Shown here: one piece after another, positions 43,211-52,040 of the stretch
Numbering within the stretch: position 1 is the stretch's first letter
Layout of the letters: every line of letters begins with the position of its first letter
Assembly (NCBI RefSeq): GCF_021532375.1
Contig: NZ_JAKGAP010000019.1
Span: forward strand, 1 to 64,000
DNA: 64,000 nucleotides
Reading direction: 5' to 3'
Source: Paenibacillus alkaliterrae
GTDB taxonomy: Bacteria; Bacillota; Bacilli; Paenibacillales; Paenibacillaceae
Notes under the pieces: generated by a model
Told to the model about the DNA's origin: nothing
Seen by the model: only the letters and a program-made list of their open reading frames with translations
Databases searched by the model: none
Made by a program: the position numbers and the translations under genes

Positions 43211-44404
43211 GTGCGCTCAGATCATAAGGTTTGGTTTGGAGCGGAGATGCAACTAATCTCCGTTATATTGTTTTTTGTGGAGTTTGTCCGGGGAGCTGTG
43301 CTCGTTAGTCTGCTGCCGATCTACGGCGCCAAAACATTAGGTCTTGCACCCGATGTCATCGGCGCCGCCATTTCCGCCCATTACATAACCGATACCTTGC
43401 TCAAAATGGCCATTGGCTATTTGCTGGACCGGTTCTCCATCCGCATCGTCGTCCAAACGGGACTAATCCTGTCGCTTGCTGGTGTTTATTTGCTGCAATT
43501 CGCCGAGCTGCCTTGGATGTTCATCGGCGCGGCCGCCCTTTACGGCATCGGCATGTCTCCGATTTGGATTGTCTGCCTGACGAAGGTATCGGAGAAGCAG
43601 CGCGCCACCCAGATGGGCCTGCTGTATACCATTTGGATGGTCGGGCTGGGCAGCGGACCGATCGTATGTAATATTTTACTCGACTTCAACGTATCGTTTA
43701 CGTATCAACTGCTTGTCACCATGTCGGTGATCGCCTGCCTGTTGACGCTGTTCATGAGCAAGGAAAGAGCCGTTACGCCCAGCCGCTTGCCCCTTCGCGA
43801 GCAAATGTCCATACTGAAGGGAAGGCTGAGCCGGATGAAGCTTCTGCTGCCGGGGATGATTTTGCAAACGATGGGCGCGAGCATGCTCGTTCCGATTTTG
43901 CCGGGCTTCGCCGATCGGGAGCTCGGACTTTCCGGCGCGCAATATTCCATTTTGCTTACGGTTGGCGGAATATGCGCGGCGGCAGGACTTATTCCGATGG
44001 GCAAGCTTTCAGACAAGCTTGGCGGCCGGAAGTGGTTTCTCGTCGCAGGATTTTGCACATTCGCAATCGGATTATACATGCTGGCATGGGGCCTTGCATT
44101 CTGGTATTGTTTACTTATAGTCGCTGTGCTTGGCTTATCCTATGCCGCGATTCAGCCCGCTTGGAATGCGCTGCTTGCAGCCTATGTGCCTCCGAAACAG
44201 GAAGGTCTGGGCTGGGGCATACTGTCCACCTTTGAAGGAATCGGAGTCATGTTCGGCCCCCTTGCCGGAGGTTTTATCGCGGCATGGAACGGCGAAACCT
44301 CCGTATTCTGGACGAGCGCCGCTCTGTTCGGGCTCATCGGCGCCTTTTATTTATGGTTTCCCTTTCAAGCCTTCGCGGCTAGCGAAGAAGCTACAAACAA
44401 GTAG
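43211..44404 (+). CDS. MFS transporter, candidate LtaA-like glycolipid flippase
   Basis: A 397-residue protein with twelve predicted membrane helices of the major facilitator type (VRGAVLVSLLPIYGAKTLG, GIGMSPIWIVCLTKVSEKQRATQMGLLYTIW, MGKLSDKLGGRKWFLVAGF, the latter with the G-x-L-x-D-x-x-G-G-R loop). The GTG start follows AAGGAG and is 20 bases after ugtP. In S. aureus the gene after ypfP/ugtP encodes LtaA, an MFS flippase for the glycolipid anchor; the same order here suggests that role, but drug or sugar transport cannot be excluded. Confidence 0.85.
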   Translation: MRSDHKVWFGAEMQLISVILFFVEFVRGAVLVSLLPIYGAKTLGLAPDVIGAAISAHYITDTLLKMAIGYLLDRFSIRIVVQTGLILSLAGVYLLQFAELPWMFIGAAALYGIGMSPIWIVCLTKVSEKQRATQMGLLYTIWMVGLGSGPIVCNILLDFNVSFTYQLLVTMSVIACLLTLFMSKERAVTPSRLPLREQMSILKGRLSRMKLLLPGMILQTMGASMLVPILPGFADRELGLSGAQYSILLTVGGICAAAGLIPMGKLSDKLGGRKWFLVAGFCTFAIGLYMLAWGLAFWYCLLIVAVLGLSYAAIQPAWNALLAAYVPPKQEGLGWGILSTFEGIGVMFGPLAGGFIAAWNGETSVFWTSAALFGLIGAFYLWFPFQAFAASEEATNK

Positions 44405-44419
44405 AACGGAGTACAATTT

Positions 44420-45028
44420 ATGGACGATTGGCGCAATTGGCTGGAATATATTAAACATATGGATCTCGAATCGATTCAATGGACGCTGGAGAGCTATTCG
44501 CAATGGGGGCCGCTTCCCGGCCTGCTGCTTCCGATGATCGAATCCTTTCTCCCCTTCCTTCCGTTAATTCTTATTATTGCGGCCAACGCTAACATATACG
44601 GCCTCGGTTTTGGATTTTTGTTCTCATGGATCGGCGTGTCGGCGGGAGCGGTGACCGTTTTTTGGCTTAGCCGCACGCTTGGGCGCAACTTCAAAGGCTG
44701 GCTCGAGAGACGATTTCCGAAGTCGGAGCGGTTCTTCAATTGGGTGGAACGCAAGGGCTTCACGCCGCTTTTCCTGCTGGCCTGCTTCCCGTTCACGCCG
44801 TCTGTTGTCATTACCGTCGTCTCCGGCCTCAGCAAGGTGCCCTTTCATACGTTTCTGCTGGCCACTCTGCTCGGCAAATCCGTTATGATATTCAGCATTT
44901 CACTAATCAGCTTTGATATCGGCAACCTTGTCAACGAGCCATGGCGTATTTTCGTCACCATTACAGCGGTACTCGTCATGTGGTTCGGCGGTAAAATGCT
45001 GGAGTCTCGCTATCAGGTGAATGGATGA
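44420..45028 (+). CDS. VTT-domain membrane protein (TVP38/DedA superfamily)
   Basis: A 202-residue membrane protein. The VTT core is seen in LPGLLLPMIESFLPFLPLILIIAANANIYGLGFGFLFSWIG, the conserved F-x-x-R/P region (FFNWVERKGFTPLFLLACFPFTPSVVITVVSGLSKVPFHTF) and LLGKSVMIF. DedA/VTT proteins move phospholipids or undecaprenyl phosphate across bilayers. It starts 15 bases after the MFS gene with ACGGAG before the ATG, so it belongs to the same operon as the glycolipid genes. Confidence 0.88.
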   Translation: MDDWRNWLEYIKHMDLESIQWTLESYSQWGPLPGLLLPMIESFLPFLPLILIIAANANIYGLGFGFLFSWIGVSAGAVTVFWLSRTLGRNFKGWLERRFPKSERFFNWVERKGFTPLFLLACFPFTPSVVITVVSGLSKVPFHTFLLATLLGKSVMIFSISLISFDIGNLVNEPWRIFVTITAVLVMWFGGKMLESRYQVNG

Positions 45029-45038
45029 GGTGGCGCAA

Positions 45039-45458
45039 ATGATTTTTAATGAAAACACGGGCTGGGAAGCGCAGATGCATATGGCGATTCATCATACAGA
45101 ATCCAACTGGGCGGCGCAGCAAGCGCTGCCCTTAGTTACTTGGCTCGATATCGGGGCAACCGCAATCGTGCTTGCTATAGCCGGCGCGCTGCTCGGAGGC
45201 ATGTTCCTGTTCGTTCGGATTGCCTCCGACGATTCCGACAGGTATAAGGAGCTGAAGGAAATCGTCGAGACCCTATTCGGCACGCCCGCCCATCTGCTGC
45301 AGCAGCCCGAAGGCTCCGCAGGCGACGATTCGGCCAAATCCGGGACGGCTGCTGCAGCCGCGACTGTATCGCCATTCTCCGAGCCTTGTCCCGCATGCGG
45401 CGAAACGGTTACCGAGCGCGACTCCTTCTGTCCCTCCTGCGGACTGCGATTATTATAA
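45039..45458 (+). CDS. Membrane protein with C-terminal zinc ribbon
   Basis: A 139-residue protein with one membrane helix (WLDIGATAIVLAIAGALLGGMFLFV), a short helical segment (DRYKELKEIVETLFG), an Ala/Ser linker and a zinc ribbon CPACGETVTERDSFCPSCG (two C-x-x-C knuckles). The ATG at 45039 follows GAGGTGG; an earlier ATG (45021) overlaps the VTT stop. Fourth and last gene of the ugtP cluster. Function unknown; zinc-ribbon membrane proteins often scaffold complexes. Confidence 0.75.
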   Translation: MIFNENTGWEAQMHMAIHHTESNWAAQQALPLVTWLDIGATAIVLAIAGALLGGMFLFVRIASDDSDRYKELKEIVETLFGTPAHLLQQPEGSAGDDSAKSGTAAAAATVSPFSEPCPACGETVTERDSFCPSCGLRLL

Positions 45459-45570
45459 GCCTTCAAATGTCATCCCGCCGAACTCATACATTTCTTCCTT
45501 TTGTGGCAAACTGTTGAGGATCTTCTCGTGAAGACAAAGCTAATAATGAAAACCTCAGGAGGATGACCGC

Positions 45571-45714
45571 ATGACAGACAAACTTCCATCCGCTCTGCAA
45601 CAAAAGGCCAGCAAGGCGCAATCCAAAGCTGACCGTCATGAAGCCAGCAAACAATTGGCCAGCGAGCTGCAGTCAGAAGCCGATCGCGCGGCGGTTCCCA
45701 AGCACGGATTATAA
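45571..45714 (+). CDS. Small 47-residue hydrophilic protein
   Basis: MTDKLPSALQQKASKAQSKA, then a single helix rich in Ala, Gln, Ser and Lys (DRHEASKQLASELQSEADRA) ending VPKHGL. AGGAGG lies eight bases before the ATG. Its composition resembles small spore or stress peptides, but I cannot assign a family. The next small gene follows after 24 bases, probably in the same transcript. Confidence 0.6.
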   Translation: MTDKLPSALQQKASKAQSKADRHEASKQLASELQSEADRAAVPKHGL

Positions 45715-45737
45715 GCACAGGAAGGTTGGTTGACACG

Positions 45738-46034
45738 ATGAGCAATCAAAATCATAATGAAATGCATCCGATGTCCGGCGAGCCGGTCGAGGTCGAGGGC
45801 GTTTACAAAAACGAATGGGGCCGCGAAGAAAAACTCAAGCGCGGCGATGTGTTCCCGGCCGATCTGATGCTGGGATCGACGGAATGGGAGCTTGTCGAAC
45901 TCCAATTCAACAATCATCACAAAGGACATACCGATCCTCGTCTGGTGCCTCATGATGACGACGACAACCCGGAAGCACATATGCAGCACCCTCGCCGCCA
46001 CGAGGGCAGCAATAAAACCCGCGACAAACAATAG
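45738..46034 (+). CDS. YjzC-like small protein
   Basis: A 98-residue hydrophilic protein starting MSNQNHNEMHPMSGEPVEVE. The central part (GVYKNEWGREEKLKRGDVFPADLMLGSTEWELVEL) follows the YjzC pattern G-x-Y-x-E-x-G-x-x-x-x-L-x-x-G-D-x-F-P. A His/Asp/Glu-rich acidic tail (HHKGHTDPRLVPHDDDDNPE) could bind metal. GGAAGG precedes the ATG. YjzC has no known function. Second gene of a two-gene unit ending at a strong terminator. Confidence 0.7.
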   Translation: MSNQNHNEMHPMSGEPVEVEGVYKNEWGREEKLKRGDVFPADLMLGSTEWELVELQFNNHHKGHTDPRLVPHDDDDNPEAHMQHPRRHEGSNKTRDKQ

Positions 46035-46177
46035 CTAGAAGCGTGTAGCAACTGCAATTGTATTAGCAGCAGAAATAGCGATTGCGACAAGCTATATTAG
46101 CAGAAAGCATCAGCTAACAACAGCAGTGTGCAACTACTGCAAGACTACTGCAAGGATCAGCTGCATGCAGCACCCAG

Positions 46178-46234
46178 GCAAAAAACAGCAAGCGGGAGCG
46201 CCGTACGGCGAAATTCCGGCCTGCTGTTTTTTGC
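46178..46234 (+). terminator. Terminator after the YjzC-like gene
   Basis: GCAAAAAACAGCA pairs with TGCTGTTTTTTGC; an inner GCGCCGTACGGCG hairpin fills the loop. Confidence 0.85.
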
Positions 46235-46531
46235 TGCACAGTCTTTTTTTAACATTCTGTCCCAAGATTCTGACCCTCTTTTTGTAACGGACATCTAACA
46301 CTTCTTCGTGTAGCCCTGAGAGGATAAAAAAAGCCTGTTCCAGAAGTTTATTGTACTATAGCTTCCATTTAGCTTCACCGCTAGCATCCACTCTTCTTTT
46401 GTATATTATCGTCCATTTTCGTGCGTCGTATAGTGTTCTATACTGGATTTGTACAGTAACTTCACCCTCCCAAGCTACTTTTGGCGCGCTATACTGGATT
46501 TTTAAACGTTTTTCGTAGTGAAATGCTCCCG
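46235..46531. other. Intergenic region with dispersed repeat
   Basis: No gene seen. At 46430-46505 it contains two units of the dispersed element in the variant GTTCTATACTGGATTTGTAC and GGCGCGCTATACTGGATTTT, linked by CCCTCCCAAGCTACTTTTGG. Confidence 0.65.
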
Positions 46532-47593
46532 CTAAGCCAGCTCCTCCTCCGGACCCGCAGTCTCGCGCTTCGCGTGCTCCTCCCGCTGCTGCACCTGATC
46601 GAGCAGCTTCTCCAAGCGGCGCAGGTGATATGCATATTCGAAAATGCCCGAAGCGACAAATACTAGACGCTTGTGCTCATCGGGATCCTCCATGATGTAG
46701 GCGGTCAAGTCCTTGACCAGCCGATCCTCGCGCTCCTCCTCCGGCTCAATGGACGCATGCGGTTTGATTTTATCCTCGGCCTTAAGCAGAATGTACTCGT
46801 GGTATTTCGTCAAATCCTCGATTTGCCGGTCGAAGCGCTTGGCCCATTCTCCGGCGCTAGGGGATGCAAAATAATGCTCCTCCACGACATCAAGCAGATC
46901 CGCCCCTTTTTGCAGCGTCTTGATCATTTGATTGGATACGAGCAGTTGCCGCGCATGACTGGTCTTCGTTCGCGCCAACAATTTCCGTTCCTCTTCGAAC
47001 ACTAAATAGCGCTCCTCCAGCTTGCGCAGCGTCCCATGCAGCTTGTCCTTTTCCCGGTGGAATATATGCTCCTTCATCTCATTGGAGATCGCAGTCCGAA
47101 GCAGCAAAGAGAGCTGAGTGTACGCCTGATGCACCTGCACCGTGAATTGCTTGCGCGGCCGGGGCGGAAAGACGAGCACATTGACCGCGAAGGAAGAGCC
47201 GATACCGGTCAGAACCATCCAGAACCGTTCGATAGCCACATCCCAGCCTTGCCCGTTCGCTTCCATAATGGCAACGACGGTCACTAGCGTCAGACTGATC
47301 GTGCTTTCCATTTTTAAACGAATGCTTATGAGAATAACGACAATACAGACGAGACCGACGGCGATCGGCGTATGTCCGAACAGACGAACTGCCGCGAGCG
47401 CTATGAGGGCGCCCAGCAGGTTCGTTTGCACCTGATCCGCCACGCGCTGCCAGGATCGGTAGATCGACGGCTGAATCGTGAAGATGGCTGCCACGGCGGC
47501 AATAAGCGGTGACGCAAAGCCGAATATTCCGCTTAAGTAGATCGCTAACGCGACGGCCATCCCCGTCTTTAACACTCTTGCGCCTATCGTCAT
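46532..47593 (-). CDS. FUSC/ArAE-family membrane protein (DUF939 type)
   Basis: A 353-residue protein with an N-terminal block of six membrane helices (TIGARVLKTGMAVALAIYLSGIFGFASPLIAAVAAIFTIQPSIYRSWQ, later LTLVTVVAIMEANGQGW) and a ~200-residue cytoplasmic helical domain, as in aromatic-acid-exporter-like YgaE/DUF939 proteins. Transport of aromatic acids is proposed for the family, not shown. The ATG overlaps the stop codon of the HEAT-repeat gene (ATGA), so the two are translationally coupled. Confidence 0.85.
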   Translation of the reverse strand: MTIGARVLKTGMAVALAIYLSGIFGFASPLIAAVAAIFTIQPSIYRSWQRVADQVQTNLLGALIALAAVRLFGHTPIAVGLVCIVVILISIRLKMESTISLTLVTVVAIMEANGQGWDVAIERFWMVLTGIGSSFAVNVLVFPPRPRKQFTVQVHQAYTQLSLLLRTAISNEMKEHIFHREKDKLHGTLRKLEERYLVFEEERKLLARTKTSHARQLLVSNQMIKTLQKGADLLDVVEEHYFASPSAGEWAKRFDRQIEDLTKYHEYILLKAEDKIKPHASIEPEEEREDRLVKDLTAYIMEDPDEHKRLVFVASGIFEYAYHLRRLEKLLDQVQQREEHAKRETAGPEEELA

Positions 47594-48717
47594 GTCGCTT
47601 CGGCCTCCGTCACCTGCAGCACCGCAGAGGCCGACTCCCTGCCATTCACCCAAAGCGTCAGGCGGTGGGTGCCGCTGTAATGCTTGCGTGTCGTCAAATC
47701 GGCGAATCGATGCACGCGTACTCCCTCAAAGACTTCACCGCCGGCATATTCGCGGTCTGACAGCAAAAACCGTTTAAGCGACGTTTTGCCGCCCGATTTC
47801 ACAAAATCGATCCCGTACTCGATTCGGAGCTTCACCCGTTCTCCCTCGCGCAGCTGCACGCGATAAAGCAAGGCCGCCTCTCCGCCGACCGGAACGGCAG
47901 ACGGATTCACCTTCAATGCAGCCTCGGCAACGAGCGGCAAAACGTCCTCGCCTTGCTCCGCATGCGCCGTATACCCGAACAAGGCCATGATCCGCGGATT
48001 CGACTTTTTAATCAGCGTACGACAGCCGTGCCGCACGATCCAATCGGTTCTATCATTCACGCCGAACCAGGAAGCGGCCAAACCGGCCACAAGCTCGGGA
48101 TGATCCTTGGCTATATCATTGATATTATTCGCCACGCTCTTGCGAACGTAAAGGGACGGATCGCACTTCAGCTTGTCCAATATCGGAATGATCGGCAATG
48201 GATCGCGCTTAAAGAGCGGAAGCGCCTGTGCCCAAGGCAGACGCGGCCTGATGCCTTCGCTGGCAAGCCGCCTTACGTGCTCATTCGGATGGTCAGCCCA
48301 TTCGAGCATTTGGAAAACCAGCCGTTCGGGGTCAGCCAATATAAACGGTCTAATCGCGAATTCGGACGTCGAATAGGCCGTAAATCTCTCGAGCGCCGCT
48401 AACGAACGTTCCCAATGACGCGACTCCATCCCGAATACCTCTACAAAATCCGGAAAAACCAAATAAGGAAGACCGGTGCACTTCTCATCGATTCGATATA
48501 AAATCGTCAGCGCATCTTCATAGGCCTGCGGCAAAGCAGCGCCGAGAGCCTCCGTTATCCTTCTCATGCGAGCCTTCAGCTCCAGTTGCTCCCAGTCGCC
48601 TTCTCTAACGGCGGCTGCAAAGGCCGCCTCATCGAAAGGGCTCCACGCCGTCTTTAGCAGAGCAGCGAATTGTTCTATAAATGTTCCGTCGTATATCGCC
48701 TTAAGCGGTTCCGCCAA
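47590..48717 (-). CDS. HEAT-repeat protein of the DNA alkylation repair (AlkD) type
   Basis: A 375-residue soluble protein. HEAT-like helices include WADHPNEHVRRLASEGIRPRLPW, LKCDPSLYVRKSVANNINDIAKDHPELV and TDWIVRHGCRTLIKKSNPRIMALFG, the AlkD-type array that holds damaged bases. The last 100 residues form a beta-rich extension (RVKLRIEYGIDFVKSGGKTSLKRFLLSDR), as in the longer Firmicute relatives. The TTG at 48717 is selected because GGAGGGGA stands just upstream. Excision of 3- and 7-alkylpurines is known for AlkD, but activity here is unproven. Confidence 0.85.
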   Translation of the reverse strand: MAEPLKAIYDGTFIEQFAALLKTAWSPFDEAAFAAAVREGDWEQLELKARMRRITEALGAALPQAYEDALTILYRIDEKCTGLPYLVFPDFVEVFGMESRHWERSLAALERFTAYSTSEFAIRPFILADPERLVFQMLEWADHPNEHVRRLASEGIRPRLPWAQALPLFKRDPLPIIPILDKLKCDPSLYVRKSVANNINDIAKDHPELVAGLAASWFGVNDRTDWIVRHGCRTLIKKSNPRIMALFGYTAHAEQGEDVLPLVAEAALKVNPSAVPVGGEAALLYRVQLREGERVKLRIEYGIDFVKSGGKTSLKRFLLSDREYAGGEVFEGVRVHRFADLTTRKHYSGTHRLTLWVNGRESASAVLQVTEAEAT

Positions 48718-48789
48718 CGTTAATCCCCTCCTCCAGCTATTATATAGAAAAAAGCCCAGAAACGCTCCATCAGGAGCGCCTCCGGACAT

Positions 48790-50538
48790 TCATTCTTGAG
48801 GCCGGGTGTACGGCAAACGAATAATAAAGGTCGTTCCTACTCCCATCTCGCTTTCGGCCGTTATGCGGCCTTGATGGTTATCTACGATCTTGTAGGTGAC
48901 CATTAATCCGAGACCCGTTCCCTTATCTTTTGTCGTATAGAACGGTTGTCCAAGGGTGGACAGCTGCTCTCTCGACAGGCCGGTGCCTTCATCCCGAATG
49001 CGAATGATGACCTCTCCCGCTTCGTCCTGCGACATATAGATGGCGACAACGCCCCCGCTTTGCATCGCTTCAATTGCATTTTTGATCAGATTTATGAATA
49101 CCTGCTTTAATTGATTTTCCACGCCCATGACCCACAGCGGCCGATAATCGGCGTGAAATTCAATGATGACGTTATGCAGGATTGCCTGCGTATTTAGCAG
49201 GGTGACCGTATCCGCCATAATGCGGCACGCGTCCTTCGGCGCGAAATCATAGACCTGCGGCTTGGAGAGCATAAGCAGCTCGCTTACGATCGATTCAATG
49301 CGAACAAGCTCCGATTTCATAATATCATAAAAATGCTGGCTGTTTCCCCGTCCTGAGCTCATCAGCTGCAGGAAGCCTTTCAAGGATGTGAGCGGGTTGC
49401 GAACTTCATGCGCGATACCGGCAGCCAATTGCCCGGCAATGTACAGCTTCTCTGAATTAATAAGCAGCTCCTCATTTTTCTTGCGTTCAGAGATATCGCG
49501 AATGATAACCTGCTCAATTTGTTTGCCCGAGAAGGCGGTGCTGGCTCTTATCATTTCGGTATGCAGCAGCGTTCCCTTCACGGACCGCCACTGCAGCTCC
49601 ATCGGCTTCGCAGGCATAAACTCGTCCGCATGCCCTTCCTTGAGCCAGTCTTCCATTATCTGATGATACTTCTCGTCCATTAGCTCATAAATGCAGGTGC
49701 CGATGATCTCCTTATCGCTCTGCACCTCGAACATGCGCAAACCGGCACGGTTCATATACTCCCACTTTCTGTCGCTGATTAAAACGATCATATCCATGGA
49801 GTTTTCTACAAGAAGCTTATATCTTTCATTGATCTGGCGGTATTTATTGGCCGCGAGCCACGTCGTGAGGCTAAAGCTGAGGATGATCAAGGCGGACACG
49901 CCAAGCAAGAAGGCAAACAGCAGCAAATAGTTATTCATAAGGTCTGCCGTGAAAAGATCCTTATATTCAATATCCAGCGCATGTATCCCCAACTGATGCA
50001 TCAGCATGTTAGAAAATCCGAGCGCTAAGCTGCTTTTCAGCAAATATTTAGCCTTTTTCCGCTCCAGCCAATAGAAGGTGACATACGCCCCTGCGAAGCT
50101 GACCGAGTAGGAAATGCCGTATAGAAGCCAGTTCATATGCAGCAGCTTAAAGGAATCCGACAGCATCGACATGTAATGGAGCATCGTAGCTCCAAACGCC
50201 ATCAGGACCGTGCTGTACAGGTATCTTCCGCTCGAAAGCGCCTCTTTCTTCCAAACAAGCAAAGCCGCGTAAATCATAACGCTGCAGCCAATCAATACAA
50301 GGAACATTCTCCAATTCATTACAATTCGATGATCGGAGGCCAACAGAGAAACGACATGCATCGTCCAAAGGCCCAGTCCAAACACGGCAGCGCCGCCTAT
50401 AAACCAGTTGAAGTGATAGGCTCTTTCCCCAGACTGCGGCTGTTCAATCATATGAAGCATCGTGTAGGAGGCATAACACATGATAACGAGCGAAAGGATC
50501 AAAAAATAAGGATTTCCGGAAAGGATAGGGTAATTCAT
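48790..50538 (-). CDS. Membrane PAS-domain sensor histidine kinase with MHYT-like sensor
   Basis: A 582-residue kinase. About seven N-terminal membrane helices carry MHYT-like His motifs (GLGLWTMHVVSLLAS, GATMLHYMSMLS, SNMLMHQLGIHALD), often linked to binding copper, O2, CO or NO. A PAS domain follows (LLVENSMDMIVLISDRKWEYMNRAG). The kinase core has AAGIAHEVRNPLTSLKGFLQLM (phospho-His), NLIKNAIEAMQSGG, DEGTGLS and GTGLGLMVTYKIV. Layout and length resemble sporulation kinases of the KinB/KinE type, so a phosphorelay input is plausible. No response regulator is adjacent (orphan). Confidence 0.9.
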   Translation of the reverse strand: MNYPILSGNPYFLILSLVIMCYASYTMLHMIEQPQSGERAYHFNWFIGGAAVFGLGLWTMHVVSLLASDHRIVMNWRMFLVLIGCSVMIYAALLVWKKEALSSGRYLYSTVLMAFGATMLHYMSMLSDSFKLLHMNWLLYGISYSVSFAGAYVTFYWLERKKAKYLLKSSLALGFSNMLMHQLGIHALDIEYKDLFTADLMNNYLLLFAFLLGVSALIILSFSLTTWLAANKYRQINERYKLLVENSMDMIVLISDRKWEYMNRAGLRMFEVQSDKEIIGTCIYELMDEKYHQIMEDWLKEGHADEFMPAKPMELQWRSVKGTLLHTEMIRASTAFSGKQIEQVIIRDISERKKNEELLINSEKLYIAGQLAAGIAHEVRNPLTSLKGFLQLMSSGRGNSQHFYDIMKSELVRIESIVSELLMLSKPQVYDFAPKDACRIMADTVTLLNTQAILHNVIIEFHADYRPLWVMGVENQLKQVFINLIKNAIEAMQSGGVVAIYMSQDEAGEVIIRIRDEGTGLSREQLSTLGQPFYTTKDKGTGLGLMVTYKIVDNHQGRITAESEMGVGTTFIIRLPYTRPQE

Positions 50539-50742
50539 GATACTCCTTCATTGCGTTGAATTTCAGTGCAAATACTCAAATTCGACAATTTCCTTTAAAA
50601 TCCTTTTTATTTTCTCTGTTTTTTTGCAAATTTTTGTCAGAATGTGTCCAGAGTTTCTCTTCTCCTCAACTTCGGCTATTATAGTAAAAGAGGCTCGAAC
50701 AGATACGGGCAATAATAGAACCAATTGATAGGAGAAGACAAG

Positions 50743-51201
50743 ATGAAAATCGTCAAAGAGTTTAAAGAATTTGCAATGAAAGGCAATGTCATTGACCTCG
50801 CAGTCGGGGTGATCATTGGAGGAGCATTCGGCAAAATCGTTACATCCCTCGTAAACGATATCATTATGCCGCCAATCGGAAGACTATTGGGCGGAGTAAA
50901 TTTCAAGCATTTGAAGTTTTACCTTGTAGACACAACCGAATTGACAACAGATTCAAAATCAACTGCCGCAGCCATCGCATACGGTAATTTCATTAACGTA
51001 TTGCTGGACTTTCTGATCGTAGCTTTCTGTATATTCCTGCTCGTGAAGGTCATCAATGTGCTGCGCCGCAATGAGAAGAAGGAAGCGGCGCCTGCGGAGC
51101 CGACCGAGAAGGATTGCCCTTACTGCTTGTCCAAGGTGCCGGTCAAGGCAACTCGCTGCAGGCACTGCACGTCCCAGCTCGAGGCAGCCGCTCATGGCTG
51201 A
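50743..51201 (+). CDS. mscL: Large-conductance mechanosensitive channel with C-terminal zinc ribbon
   Basis: A 152-residue MscL that opens under membrane tension to protect from hypo-osmotic shock. The N-terminal helix and TM1 are [44 protein letters not shown]2 is [29 protein letters not shown]. After the usual basic segment, the C-terminus has [18 protein letters not shown], a zinc-ribbon motif not present in E. coli MscL, in place of the ordinary helix bundle. GGAG precedes the ATG at 50743. Its last 8 bases overlap the Nudix gene. Confidence 0.95.
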   Translation: MKIVKEFKEFAMKGNVIDLAVGVIIGGAFGKIVTSLVNDIIMPPIGRLLGGVNFKHLKFYLVDTTELTTDSKSTAAAIAYGNFINVLLDFLIVAFCIFLLVKVINVLRRNEKKEAAPAEPTEKDCPYCLSKVPVKATRCRHCTSQLEAAAHG

Positions 51202-51829
51202 AGAGCGGTTCGACATATATGATGAGCAGCTTCGCCACATGGGCACGGCCACACGCACCGAGACGCATGCGAGAGGCCACTGGCATCGCACCTTTCATTG
51301 CTGGCTGACCAGACGGGAAGGGAACCGCCGATTCGTGCGGTTCCAGCTGCGCCAGGCCGGCAAGGATACGAATCCGGGCTGCTATGATATAACCGCTGCC
51401 GGACACCTGGCTGCAGGCGAAACGATGCGAGAGGCGATTCGCGAGCTCGAGGAGGAGCTTGGCGTATCCGCCGAGTTCGAGCAGCTTATACCGCTCGGAC
51501 AAATTCGCGAGGAGGCTGGCGGCGAAGTAAACGGCGCCCTGTTCATCGACCGCGAGATTAGCGACGTGTTCGCCCTTGTTTGCGAGACCCCGTTGACGGA
51601 GCTGCGGCTGCAGCCCGAAGAAGTGGCCGGCGTATATGAGGCTGACCTTGACGAGCTGATTGCGATGTTCGAGGGCTCGCTAACCGAGGCTGCGGCGATC
51701 GGCGTTGAGCTATCCGATGCGGACGGACGGCCCGTACCTGCGCAGCGAGTCGTAAAGGCCGGCCAATTCGTGCCGCGAGACCCTTCCTATTACGTAAGCG
51801 TCCTGCGGAAGCTGTACGGCTGTACGTAA
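51194..51829 (+). CDS. Nudix hydrolase
   Basis: A 211-residue hydrolase starting [20 protein letters not shown]. The early part is like IPP-isomerase-type Nudix proteins ([17 protein letters not shown]). The Nudix box is [22 protein letters not shown], which has six instead of seven residues between the first Glu and REL, as in a known Firmicute subgroup. It hydrolyses a nucleoside-diphosphate-linked substrate, identity unknown. The ATG overlaps the end of mscL by 8 bases (ATGGCTGA), which implies translational coupling of the two. Confidence 0.9.
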   Translation: MAEERFDIYDEQLRHMGTATRTETHARGHWHRTFHCWLTRREGNRRFVRFQLRQAGKDTNPGCYDITAAGHLAAGETMREAIRELEEELGVSAEFEQLIPLGQIREEAGGEVNGALFIDREISDVFALVCETPLTELRLQPEEVAGVYEADLDELIAMFEGSLTEAAAIGVELSDADGRPVPAQRVVKAGQFVPRDPSYYVSVLRKLYGCT

Positions 51830-52040
51830 TTTGAGCGCCGATACCGTTTGACGGCCCCCGGAATCCCCAGGCCCGCTCCCAAATGGCATACCACTGATCA
51901 ATTAACCCATGTATGTTATAAAACTCCGTGTGGCGCGGCGCAAGGTAATTAGCGCCGCAGCTCCGCGGAGCGGCCAAAAGGGGCTATTCCAACTAAAATA
52001 CACCTCAACCAACTCGCTAAATTGGATTTATGCAACACTC

